Source: Scybalousia_A sp964626385 (GTDB lineage Bacteria; Bacteroidota; Bacteroidia; Bacteroidales; P3). Taken from it: 19,890 nucleotides of DNA. Of the stretch, positions 1-7,063 are shown in pieces. The notes below the pieces were generated by a model. The model was not told where the DNA came from and made no database searches. It was given only the letters and a program-made list of their open reading frames with translations. Made by a program: the position numbers and the translations under genes. The DNA lies in assembly GCA_964626385.1 (NCBI GenBank), contig CAZVEO010000048.1, positions 1 through 19,890 of the forward strand, written 5' to 3'. Position 1 is the first letter of the stretch. Each line of letters opens with the position of its first letter.

Positions 1-42
1 TTTTTGACCTGACCAAACGCGTGCACGTTTTTATTTTGTAAC

Positions 43-59
43 TTATTGATAATCAATAA
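43..59. promoter_or_regulatory. 17-bp perfect palindrome upstream of the pst operon
   Basis: TTATTGAT, one central A, then ATCAATAA form a perfect inverted repeat, followed by a very T-rich stretch (about 63-107). With a one-base centre it fits a dimeric protein operator better than an RNA hairpin, although the T-rich tail could also help end transcription from a gene left of the window. It lies about 95 bp upstream of the putative -7 box. The role is inferred only. Confidence 0.35.
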
Positions 60-150
60 ACGGTTTTTTTTTGTTTTCTTTTGTTTTTTCTTTTTCTTTT
101 TTTTAACAGAAAGATAACTTTTCTGAAATATTCTTGAAATATTGTAAAGG

Positions 151-158
151 TAATTTTG
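151..158 (+). promoter_or_regulatory. Bacteroidota -7 element (TAATTTTG) for the porin-pst operon
   Basis: TAATTTTG matches the Bacteroidota sigma-ABfr -7 consensus TAnnTTTG and sits 38 bp before the porin start codon. No TTTG lies 19-20 nt upstream, so the -33 element is weak or replaced by an activator. That would suit a phosphate-regulated promoter, but this is an inference. I see no other match between here and pstB, so the five genes are probably cotranscribed from here. Confidence 0.5.
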
Positions 159-196
159 CAACGTAAAAAAAAAGTTAAATTAAATTACAAAAAAGA

Positions 197-1165
197 ATGA
201 AAACTAAAGTTTTATTAGCAAGTGCTCTTGCGTTTATGTGTGTAACTTCGCAAGGACAAGAAACAAAGACCTCAGAGCCTAAGGGTAAAGGTATTGTACA
301 AGTATTTAGTAATTTCAACTTTGGCGAAGACAAAAAAGCCTTTGAATTGGAAAGAACTTATTTGGGGTATGAGTATAACTTAAATGATGGACTTTCTGTT
401 AAAGGAGTTATGGACATTGGTAAATCTTCTAATGTAGAGGATTATCATCGCATTGCCTATATAAAAAATGCTTTGGTACAATGGAAAAAAGGAGGTCTAA
501 CCCTTAACGGAGGACTTATTTCTACAACGCAATTCAATTTCCAAGAAAAATTTTGGGGCTATCGTTACATTATGAAATCTTTCCAAGACCAATATAAATT
601 TGGAAGCAGTGCCGATTTGGGTATTTCTGTGGCTTACAAATTTGCTGATTGGTTTTCTGCAGATGCTATAATAGTAAATGGCGAGGGTTACAAAAAGGTA
701 CAAAAAGATGATGGACTTAACTATGGTTTGGGCTTGACACTAACTCCTATCAAAGGTTGGTCAATTCGTCTTTACGGAGCAATAAATGAAAAAACAGAGG
801 ACAACCAAAAAAACACCATTAATTTAGCAGCTTTCACTGGTTATAAAAACGAAAGATTTACCATAGGAGCTGAGTACAACTTGATGCAAAACTCTTCCTT
901 TAAAGAGGATGCAGACCAAAATGGTTATTCAATATTTGCTTCTGTAAAATTGACTGACCACACCGAACTTTATGCAAGATACGATGACTTATTTTCCAAA
1001 GACGATTGGAACATAGCCAAAGACGAATCGGCAGCAATAATCGGCGCACAATTTAAGGTAAGCAAATATGTAAAAATTGCACCTAATTTTAGAGTAAATA
1101 TGCCAAAAGCCTCTGGCGAGGACAATGTGTATATGGGTTATATAAATTGTTATTTTGGACTATAA
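197..1165 (+). CDS. Outer-membrane porin, probably for phosphate uptake
   Basis: The 322-aa protein starts with a Sec signal peptide (about residues 1-21, ending near SQGQ). The rest consists of alternating amphipathic strands with many Tyr, Phe and Trp, charged turns, and a C-terminal strand ending YFGL, as in an outer-membrane beta-barrel. The size would suit about 12-16 strands. It lies 50 bp upstream of pstS in the same direction with no visible promoter between them, so it is probably the first gene of the pst operon and lets phosphate cross the outer membrane. Phosphate specificity rests on this context; I recognise no selectivity motif. The closest general family would be the OprO/OprP-like or Gram-negative porins. 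The ATG at 197 is preceded by an A-rich leader and directly begins the signal peptide. Confidence 0.75.
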   Translation: MKTKVLLASALAFMCVTSQGQETKTSEPKGKGIVQVFSNFNFGEDKKAFELERTYLGYEYNLNDGLSVKGVMDIGKSSNVEDYHRIAYIKNALVQWKKGGLTLNGGLISTTQFNFQEKFWGYRYIMKSFQDQYKFGSSADLGISVAYKFADWFSADAIIVNGEGYKKVQKDDGLNYGLGLTLTPIKGWSIRLYGAINEKTEDNQKNTINLAAFTGYKNERFTIGAEYNLMQNSSFKEDADQNGYSIFASVKLTDHTELYARYDDLFSKDDWNIAKDESAAIIGAQFKVSKYVKIAPNFRVNMPKASGEDNVYMGYINCYFGL

Positions 1166-1215
1166 AACACAAAAAAAGTAAGTATATTATTAACATAAAA
1201 AAAATAAATAGAGAA

Positions 1216-2280
1216 ATGAAAAAGATTTTTTTAAGAACAATGATGTTAGTTGCTGTGGCTTTTGCTATGGCTTCTTGCGGAGGTAGTGCAACAAATGGTA
1301 ATGGCAAAGGACAAAAACTTTCCGGAGCAGGGGCAACCTTTCCTTTACCTTTCTACAATGTGGTATTTGAAAAGTTTGCACAAATCAACGGAGATGAAGT
1401 TGCTTACGGAGGCATAGGCTCAGGCGGTGGAGTGAGAAATTTGAAAGACAAAATTGTAGATTTTGCAGGTAGCGATGCCTTTCTTTCAGATAAGGAAATG
1501 AGCGAAATGCCTCAGGTTATTCATGTGCCTACTTGTATGGGAGCTGTTGTATTGGCTTATAATTTGGACGGAGTAAAGAATTTAAATTTGGACGGAGAAT
1601 TGATTGCTGATATTTTTGCAGGCAAAGTAAAAAAATGGAATGATGAGCGTTTGGTTGCTCTTAACCCAGAAATAGACCTTCCAAATAAAGAGATTATTCC
1701 AGTCTTTCGCTCCGATGGTTCGGGTACAACATTTGTTTTTACTGATTATTTGAGTAAAGTAAGTAGTGAGTGGGCTGAAAAATACGGAGCAGGCAAATCA
1801 GTAAACTTTCCTAAAGGTCAAGCAGCAAAAGGTAACCCGGGTGTAGCAAGTGTTATTTCTCAGACAAAAAACTCGATAGGTTATGTTGGTTCTGAGTACG
1901 CTTTTGCTCAAAAAATACCATATGCAAAGATAAAAAACAAACAGGGAGAAATTGTAGAACCTACTACCAAGAGCATTTCAGCTGCTGCGGCAGGAGAAAT
2001 ACCTGAGGATACTCGTTGCTCTATAACCAACGCTGACGCAACGGGAGCCTACCCTATAAGTTGCTTTACTTGGATAATAATATATAAGGAGCAACACTAC
2101 GCTGACCGTAGCAAAGAGCAAGCCCAAGCAACAATAGAATTATTAAAATACATTCTTTCAGATAAGGCTCAAGATATTACCTCAAAAGTACATTACGCAC
2201 CTTTGCCAGCAAAAGCTAAGGAATTGAGTCTAAAAAATTTGAAATCTGTTACCTTTGACGGACAACCAATTCTAAAATAA
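1216..2280 (+). CDS. pstS: Phosphate ABC transporter, phosphate-binding lipoprotein PstS
   Basis: The 354-aa periplasmic binding protein captures phosphate for PstCAB. I chose the ATG at 1216 because it gives a clean lipoprotein signal with lipobox cysteine C21 (AMASC); the reading frame is open from 1147, but that start lies inside the porin gene. Phosphate-ligand motifs known from E. coli PstS are present: GAGATFP (T41, F42), GIGSGGG (S69), FAGSDAFLS (D87), and FRSDGSGTTF (R165, S169, G170, T171). The SIGYVGSEYAF segment also matches the family. The protein is anchored to a membrane by lipid, unlike the soluble E. coli protein. The gene is followed after 13 bp by pstC. Confidence 0.96.
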   Translation: MKKIFLRTMMLVAVAFAMASCGGSATNGNGKGQKLSGAGATFPLPFYNVVFEKFAQINGDEVAYGGIGSGGGVRNLKDKIVDFAGSDAFLSDKEMSEMPQVIHVPTCMGAVVLAYNLDGVKNLNLDGELIADIFAGKVKKWNDERLVALNPEIDLPNKEIIPVFRSDGSGTTFVFTDYLSKVSSEWAEKYGAGKSVNFPKGQAAKGNPGVASVISQTKNSIGYVGSEYAFAQKIPYAKIKNKQGEIVEPTTKSISAAAAGEIPEDTRCSITNADATGAYPISCFTWIIIYKEQHYADRSKEQAQATIELLKYILSDKAQDITSKVHYAPLPAKAKELSLKNLKSVTFDGQPILK

Positions 2281-2293
2281 CAATACTTTGTAT

Positions 2294-3148
2294 ATGAACG
2301 ACAAGATTTATAAAATAATATTGTTTGTTTCGGCTTTGGTTGTGCCGTTGGTGTGCGGGGGCATAGTGTATGCCCTCGTTACCGATGCTTATGAGGCTTT
2401 TGAACATTTTGGATTTTTCAACTTTTTAACCTCTTCACAATGGAGTTATATCGAAGGTAAGGAGGAATATGGTGCTTTGCCTTTTATTAGTGGTACTTTA
2501 TTGACTACCTTATTGGCTTTGTTGATTTGTATTCCTTTTTCATTGTTTACTTCTTTGTTTGTGGGAGAATATTTCAAAAATACTCGCATTGCTACAATAC
2601 TTAGCACCGTTACCGACCTTTTGGCAGGTATTCCTTCTATTATATATGGTTTGTGGGGGTTTTATAGTTTGCGACCCATACTTATGTCCTTAAACCTTTC
2701 ACCTCAAGGGTCAAGTATTCTCACGGCTTCGTTGGTTTTGGCTATTATGATAGTACCTTATGCTTGTTCGCTTAGCAGTGAGTTTATAAAAATGGTACCA
2801 AACGAGTTAAAAGAAACGGCTTATAGTCTGGGAGCAACTCGGGCAGAAGTGGTTAGAAAAGTGGTTTTCCCCGTAGCGGGCTCGGGTATCTTCTCTGCTT
2901 ATATTTTGGCAATAGGTAGAGCCTTAGGAGAAACAATGACAGTTACCATGCTTATAGGCAACACAAATAACATACCTCACTCCATAACCTCAACAGGCAA
3001 TTCCATGTCTTCCATTATTGCCAATCAATTTGGTGAGGCAAGCGGTTTGAGGTTGTCCTCCCTTATAGCAATAGCACTTCTTTTATTTCTTATAACAGCC
3101 CTTATCAATATGGTGGGCAAAATGATGATAAAACACGCAAGAATATAA
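2294..3148 (+). CDS. pstC: Phosphate ABC transporter permease PstC
   Basis: The 284-aa inner-membrane permease has six predicted membrane segments: about residues 7-29, 62-90, 101-124, 142-161, 197-222 and a last one near the C-terminus. The EAA loop that docks on the ATPase is at about 171-193 (ELKETAYSLG...), followed by GRALGET (208-214), typical of PstC. The reading frame opens with TTG at 2288, but ATG at 2294 gives the normal MNDKIYK start. PstC comes before PstA as in most pst operons, and PstA starts 7 bp after its stop. The large periplasmic stretch between segments 1 and 2 (about 31-60) is normal for this family. Confidence 0.95.
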   Translation: MNDKIYKIILFVSALVVPLVCGGIVYALVTDAYEAFEHFGFFNFLTSSQWSYIEGKEEYGALPFISGTLLTTLLALLICIPFSLFTSLFVGEYFKNTRIATILSTVTDLLAGIPSIIYGLWGFYSLRPILMSLNLSPQGSSILTASLVLAIMIVPYACSLSSEFIKMVPNELKETAYSLGATRAEVVRKVVFPVAGSGIFSAYILAIGRALGETMTVTMLIGNTNNIPHSITSTGNSMSSIIANQFGEASGLRLSSLIAIALLLFLITALINMVGKMMIKHARI

Positions 3149-3155
3149 TAAATCT

Positions 3156-4022
3156 ATGACAAAAACAAGTATCAAAAAACGCTTAATAAAAAACAAACTT
3201 CTATTGTGTGCAGTATGTTTGTTTGCTCTATTGACTGCCGTACCTTTGTTTGCTATTCTTATGGAGGTTTTGTTGAAAGGTTATAAGCAATTGTCTTTTT
3301 CCTTTCTTACTCAACCCACTCCCACAGCCTATAACACAATGCAAGCCATAGCAGAGGGAAAACCAATACCGGGAGGTATAGCAAACGGAATAATAGGTAC
3401 TCTGATAATGCTTTCTATGGCTATAATTGTTGCTGTACCAATAGGTATTATGTGCGGAGCATACTTATCAGAAAATAGCAAAAAACGTTTTGCTCAAGTG
3501 GTAAGTTATTTGACTGACCTTTTGCAAGGGGTACCCTCTATTATAATAGGTATTATTGTTTATATATGGATAGTTATACCAATGAAAGGCTATTCGGCAA
3601 TAGCGGGCAGTACGGCTCTTTGTATTATGATGTTGCCTTTGATTATTCGCTCCACAGAGGAGACTCTCAAAATTCTCCCCTCCTCTCTCAAAGAGGCTGG
3701 TTTGGCTTTGGGAGGCAATAGAATGAGAGTAATGCTAAAAGTGCAGTTGCCTTCTGCCTTTGGAGGTATTTTTACGGGAGTATTATTGGCTATATCAAGG
3801 GTAATAGGAGAAACTGCTCCATTGATGTTTACTGCTCTTGGTTGCTCTTTTATTCAGTGGTCTATAAACAAACCTATCTCTGCTGTTCCTCTGCTTATTT
3901 GGGAATTTTTTAACGATCCCAATCTACAAGAATTGATTTGGGGTGCTTCTTTATTTTTATTATTATTTGTACTTACTTTAAATATTATTGCTAAATACGT
4001 TGCAAAAAAATGGAAACAATAA
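3156..4022 (+). CDS. pstA: Phosphate ABC transporter permease PstA
   Basis: The 288-aa second permease of the phosphate importer has a basic N-terminus (KKRLIKNK), six predicted membrane segments, and an EAA loop at about 177-199 (SLKEAGLALGG...) followed by SRVIGETAPL, a strong PstA signature. It pairs with PstC to form the channel. Its last 13 nt overlap the start of pstB, so the two are probably translationally coupled. The overlap contains an A7 run with slippery-heptamer phase (4004-4010), described separately. Confidence 0.95.
   Translation: MTKTSIKKRLIKNKLLLCAVCLFALLTAVPLFAILMEVLLKGYKQLSFSFLTQPTPTAYNTMQAIAEGKPIPGGIANGIIGTLIMLSMAIIVAVPIGIMCGAYLSENSKKRFAQVVSYLTDLLQGVPSIIIGIIVYIWIVIPMKGYSAIAGSTALCIMMLPLIIRSTEETLKILPSSLKEAGLALGGNRMRVMLKVQLPSAFGGIFTGVLLAISRVIGETAPLMFTALGCSFIQWSINKPISAVPLLIWEFFNDPNLQELIWGASLFLLLFVLTLNIIAKYVAKKWKQ
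4004..4010 (+). other. In-phase A AAA AAA heptamer at the pstA-pstB junction
   Basis: In the pstA frame the codons read GCA AAA AAA TGG, so bases 4004-4010 are A AAA AAA, the X XXY YYZ form of a -1 slippery heptamer. pstB is in the -1 frame relative to pstA. After a -1 slip the next codon read would be 4010-4012, the pstB ATG itself, giving a PstA-PstB fusion lacking only the last four PstA residues. Whether it slips is unknown; A-rich DNA makes chance occurrence likely. Confidence 0.3.
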
Positions 4023-4777
4023 AACCAATACTTGAATTTAAGAAAACTTGTGTATCATATACCAAACAAACAATGGCTGTAAAATATGTATCAGCTAGTG
4101 TTGAAAGAAATACAATAACCGCCATTATGGGACCTTCAGGCTGTGGCAAATCTACTTTGCTAAGAGCGGTCAATTTGATGCATAATCTTTATCCTAACAT
4201 TCGCGTTAACGGAGAAATATTACTAAACGGAGAAAATATTCTCTCTATGGAGCCTATTGAGGTAAGAAGACGTATAGGAATGGTGTTTCAAAGACCAACT
4301 CCTTTCTCGACAATGAGTATATATGATAATGTTTTGGCAGGCTTTACTCTTAACGGTATTCACCTTTCCAAAAGCGAAAAAGATGCCACAGTGGAAAGAT
4401 GCTTAAAAAGTGTTGCTCTATGGGAAGAGGTAAAAGATACTCTGAATAAAAAAGGTACTTTCCTCTCGGGAGGACAACAACAAAGATTGTGTATAGCAAG
4501 GGCTTTGGCTATGAAACTTGATATTCTGCTAATGGACGAGCCTACTTCGGCACTTGACCCTATTGCAACCAAACATATAGAGGAGTTGTTATTGGAACTA
4601 CAAAAAGAGGTTACTATTCTTATAGTTACTCACAATATGGGACAAGCAATGAGAATTTCTTCTCACTCTATGTTTATGTATTTGGGAGAACTTGTAGAAT
4701 ATGGAGAAACAGCAAATATGTTCTCCTCTCCTAAGGATGAAAGGACAAAAGCATATCTTACAGGCAAAATGGGTTGA
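4010..4777 (+). CDS. pstB: Phosphate ABC transporter ATP-binding protein PstB
   Basis: The 255-aa ATPase powers PstCA. All nucleotide-binding motifs are intact: Walker A GPSGCGKST (41-49), Q-loop Q94 in VFQRPTPF, signature LSGGQQQR (152-159), Walker B ILLMDEPTSALDP (from 172), and H-loop H208 in THN. The VFQRPTPF and GMVF segments are typical of PstB rather than other ABC ATPases. The ATG at 4010 overlaps the end of pstA by 13 nt. No phoU follows: the next gene is on the opposite strand and its stop codon directly abuts the pstB TGA. Confidence 0.97.
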   Translation: METIKPILEFKKTCVSYTKQTMAVKYVSASVERNTITAIMGPSGCGKSTLLRAVNLMHNLYPNIRVNGEILLNGENILSMEPIEVRRRIGMVFQRPTPFSTMSIYDNVLAGFTLNGIHLSKSEKDATVERCLKSVALWEEVKDTLNKKGTFLSGGQQQRLCIARALAMKLDILLMDEPTSALDPIATKHIEELLLELQKEVTILIVTHNMGQAMRISSHSMFMYLGELVEYGETANMFSSPKDERTKAYLTGKMG

Positions 4778-5485
4778 TTATCTTCCCAAAAGAAAAACAG
4801 TATTGTTTTTACCTATAAGAAAATCTTTGTTCTTTTGCCATTCTTTTATGGATTTTGTTTTAATGCTCTGGTTATTGCCCGTAATATCGGTGGCAATACA
4901 GAGCAGGGTTTCTTTTCTTAAAGTTTGCAACAAGAATTGAAACAATTTGTCATTGCGATAAGGTGTTTCTATAAATATTTGAGTTTGATTTTCTTTGTAC
5001 AATCTGTCTTCCAATTGTTTTAAGCGTTTTTGTTTTTCGTCCTCTTTTATAGGAAGATAACCAACAAAAGCAAAATTTTGTCCATTAAAACCTGAAGCCA
5101 TCAAGGACATATATACACACGAAGGACCAACCAATGGAATAACCTCTATATTTTTTGCTTGTGCCAAAGCAACCAACTTTGCACCCGGATCCGCCACACA
5201 AGGCAAACCCGCCTCTGATAAAAGGAAAACATCTTTATTCTCTTTTTCCAAACAAAACAACATTTGAGACAATTCCAAAGGCTGAGTGTGTTCATTAAGC
5301 AAAGAAAAACTCACTTTTTCAAAGTCCTTTGTATAACCTATTTTTCTTAGAAAACGTCTTGCTGTCCTTAGTTCTTCTACAATAAAATTTTCGCATAAAA
5401 GTATTTTATCAACATTGTTTTGAGGAATATTCTCCTGCCAAGCAACCTCAGAAAGCAGAGTTGGGAAAAGATATAGTTTTGCCAT
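4778..5485 (-). CDS. RsmI-like SAM-dependent methyltransferase (tetrapyrrole methylase fold)
   Basis: The protein is 235 aa when started at the ATG whose first base is 5485; an upstream ATG at 5533 would add 16 residues that do not look like family sequence. Family motifs are SEAGLPCVADPG (90-101, the SDAGxPxxxDPG motif), PLVGPSC (117-123) and FIETPYRN (171-178), all as in RsmI, which 2'-O-methylates C1402 of 16S rRNA. The N-terminus MAKLYLFPT and VEELRTARRFLRK (36-48) match the short RsmI-like proteins common in Bacteroidota. Since some Bacteroidota also carry a longer, canonical RsmI, the target of this paralogue is uncertain. It is convergent with pstB with no intergenic bases, and divergent from the cyclotransferase gene. 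Confidence 0.8.
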   Translation of the reverse strand: MAKLYLFPTLLSEVAWQENIPQNNVDKILLCENFIVEELRTARRFLRKIGYTKDFEKVSFSLLNEHTQPLELSQMLFCLEKENKDVFLLSEAGLPCVADPGAKLVALAQAKNIEVIPLVGPSCVYMSLMASGFNGQNFAFVGYLPIKEDEKQKRLKQLEDRLYKENQTQIFIETPYRNDKLFQFLLQTLRKETLLCIATDITGNNQSIKTKSIKEWQKNKDFLIGKNNTVFLLGR

Positions 5486-5530
5486 AATATTTTTTTGAAA
5501 CAAATTTCTCTTATAAGTCAAATATATTTG

Positions 5531-5538
5531 CAAAGTTA
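5531..5538 (-). promoter_or_regulatory. -7 element (TAACTTTG) for the RsmI-like gene
   Basis: On the minus strand 5538 to 5531 reads TAACTTTG, matching TAnnTTTG, 45 bp before the chosen start codon at 5485. This spacing supports the shorter start, because the start at 5533 would lie on the promoter itself. I see no -33 TTTG at the expected distance. Confidence 0.45.
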
Positions 5539-5563
5539 GAAAATATTTTTTGAAAAAATAAGT

Positions 5564-5571
5564 TATCTTTG
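5564..5571 (+). promoter_or_regulatory. -7 element (TATCTTTG) for the cyclotransferase-lpxK run
   Basis: TATCTTTG matches the Bacteroidota -7 consensus and lies about 48 bp before the cyclotransferase start. It forms a divergent pair with the minus-strand element at 5531-5538. There is no clear -33 match at 19-20 nt. Confidence 0.5.
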
Positions 5572-5618
5572 CAGTGCAATGTTTTTTATTAGTTTACAAA
5601 ATTTGAGTAATGATTATT

Positions 5619-6614
5619 ATGAAAAGTAGAATTGTTATTGTTGGTTTGTGTATGGTATTCTTGTTGGGAGCTTGTGGTAAAAAACAAGCAGAAGACAGTG
5701 TTATTAGTTCTGTAAATTATAAAAATGTAAAGATACCTGATTTTTCAGCAGACTCGGCTTATAATTATGTAAAAATACAATGTGACTTTGGTCCAAGGAC
5801 TCCTATGTCCAAAGCCGCAAAAGACTGCTCTGAGTGGATGATAAACTTTTTAAAAGACAAAGCAGATACTGTTTATGTACAGGAATTTTCTTCAATGCTA
5901 TGGAATAATGAAAAAGTACAAGGTAAAAATATTATAGCCTCTTTTAATTTGGAGGCTACCGATAGAGTAGTTTTATGCTCTCATTGGGACTCTCGTTTGT
6001 GGGCTGATAATGACAAAGACTCCTCCCTTCACCATAGTCCAATAATAGGTGCCAATGATGGAGCCAGTGGAGTAGGTATTCTTATGGAGATAGCTCGATT
6101 GTTAAAGGGAAAAGAGTTAAAACAAGGGTTGGATATAGTTTTATTTGATTTGGAAGACCAAGGCACACCCGAATGGGCAGACAACAATACAGAAGACCAA
6201 ACAGATTGGTGCTTAGGTTCTCAATATTGGTCAAGAAATAGCCACATACCTTACTATAGAGCAAAGTATGGAATATTGCTTGATATGGTTGGGGCAAAAG
6301 ATTTGCGATTTACTAAAGAATATGTTTCCATGTCTTATGCTCCTATAATAATGAATAATGTTTGGAATGTGGCAAGAGATTTAGGCTATGATAACATATT
6401 TGTAGATGTGCAGGAAGGCAGTGTAATGGATGACCATGTTTTTGTAAATAGATATGCCAAAATACCAACAATAGATATAGTGCATAATTCTGCCAACGGC
6501 TCTTTTTTCCCTCATTGGCACACTACACAAGACGATATAAATTGCATAAGCAAAGAATCTCTGTTAAAAGTAGGAAAGGTTGTTTTGACAACATTCTTTG
6601 TAGCAGAGGAATAA
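5619..6614 (+). CDS. Glutaminyl-peptide cyclotransferase-like M28 lipoprotein
   Basis: The 331-aa protein has a lipoprotein signal with cysteine C19 (LLGAC); an ATG three codons upstream (5610) is an equally possible start. The domain is the M28-type glutaminyl cyclase fold, which turns N-terminal Gln into pyroglutamate on exported peptides. Visible motifs are SHWDSR (121-126), GANDGASGVGILMEIAR (144-160, metal-ligand D147), FDLEDQG (176-182, acidic pair E179/D180), DMVGAKDLRF (222-231), and FFPHWHTTQDD (296-306, H301). DMVGAKD and the WHTTxDD end are typical of the Bacteroidota branch. In these bacteria many lipoproteins and periplasmic proteins have N-terminal Gln after signal cleavage, so a general periplasmic maturation role is likely. 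The next lipoprotein gene starts 20 bp downstream. Confidence 0.9.
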   Translation: MKSRIVIVGLCMVFLLGACGKKQAEDSVISSVNYKNVKIPDFSADSAYNYVKIQCDFGPRTPMSKAAKDCSEWMINFLKDKADTVYVQEFSSMLWNNEKVQGKNIIASFNLEATDRVVLCSHWDSRLWADNDKDSSLHHSPIIGANDGASGVGILMEIARLLKGKELKQGLDIVLFDLEDQGTPEWADNNTEDQTDWCLGSQYWSRNSHIPYYRAKYGILLDMVGAKDLRFTKEYVSMSYAPIIMNNVWNVARDLGYDNIFVDVQEGSVMDDHVFVNRYAKIPTIDIVHNSANGSFFPHWHTTQDDINCISKESLLKVGKVVLTTFFVAEE

Positions 6615-6634
6615 AGAAAAAATATTAAGAAAAA

Positions 6635-7057
6635 ATGAAAATCAAATTTTTTATATTACTGTGTTTATCTTGCGTTTGTTTGTCTTGTAATGACGAATTT
6701 GACGAATGGGGGTACGTAAATATATATATAGACCCTGAAAGCACAGAGTATTTTGATTTGAATACAGGGCGTAGAGGTTGGATATATTTGCACGGGGGTA
6801 ATAGAGGAATATTGGTTGTTAGAAATTCGGGCTATGAAAATACAAGCGATGCCTTTTTTGCCTTTGAGCGTTCTTGCGTGGTAAAAAATTGCAAAGGAAC
6901 CGTGGAAATGGAGGATAATGACCTTCTGATAGTTTGTCCAAAATGTAATAGTACTTACTTGGCTTACGAAGGATTGCCCGTTAGTGGTAAGGCAAAAAGG
7001 GCTTTGTTTGAATATAGAACCTATTATGATGGTATTTATTTATATATAAGAAATTAA
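6635..7057 (+). CDS. Rieske-like lipoprotein with four cysteines and no ligand histidines
   Basis: The 140-aa protein has a lipobox at CLSC (C18). The C-terminal half follows the layout of a Rieske domain: C81-x4-C86, then C101-P-K-C104, then GLPVSGKAKRALFEY (113-127), which resembles the GxPxxGPAxxPL segment of Rieske proteins. Canonical Rieske motifs are CxHxxC and CxCH; here the first His is V83, the second His position is C104, and one disulfide cysteine is K103. The four remaining cysteines could bind zinc or an Fe-S centre in a rubredoxin-like way. I recall similar small Bacteroidota proteins annotated as Rieske/ferredoxin-like, but the function is unknown. It lies between the cyclotransferase and lpxK genes, in the same frame as lpxK with a single TAA between. 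Confidence 0.75.
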   Translation: MKIKFFILLCLSCVCLSCNDEFDEWGYVNIYIDPESTEYFDLNTGRRGWIYLHGGNRGILVVRNSGYENTSDAFFAFERSCVVKNCKGTVEMEDNDLLIVCPKCNSTYLAYEGLPVSGKAKRALFEYRTYYDGIYLYIRN

Positions 7058-7063
7058 AAAAAA

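Noticed and set aside
1147..1215. Longer pstS start at 1147
   Set aside because: It would overlap the porin end and place 23 charged residues before a perfect lipoprotein signal beginning at 1216.
4701..4940. 79-aa plus-strand reading frame across the pstB end
   Set aside because: It overlaps the end of pstB and the antisense of the RsmI-like gene, both well supported.
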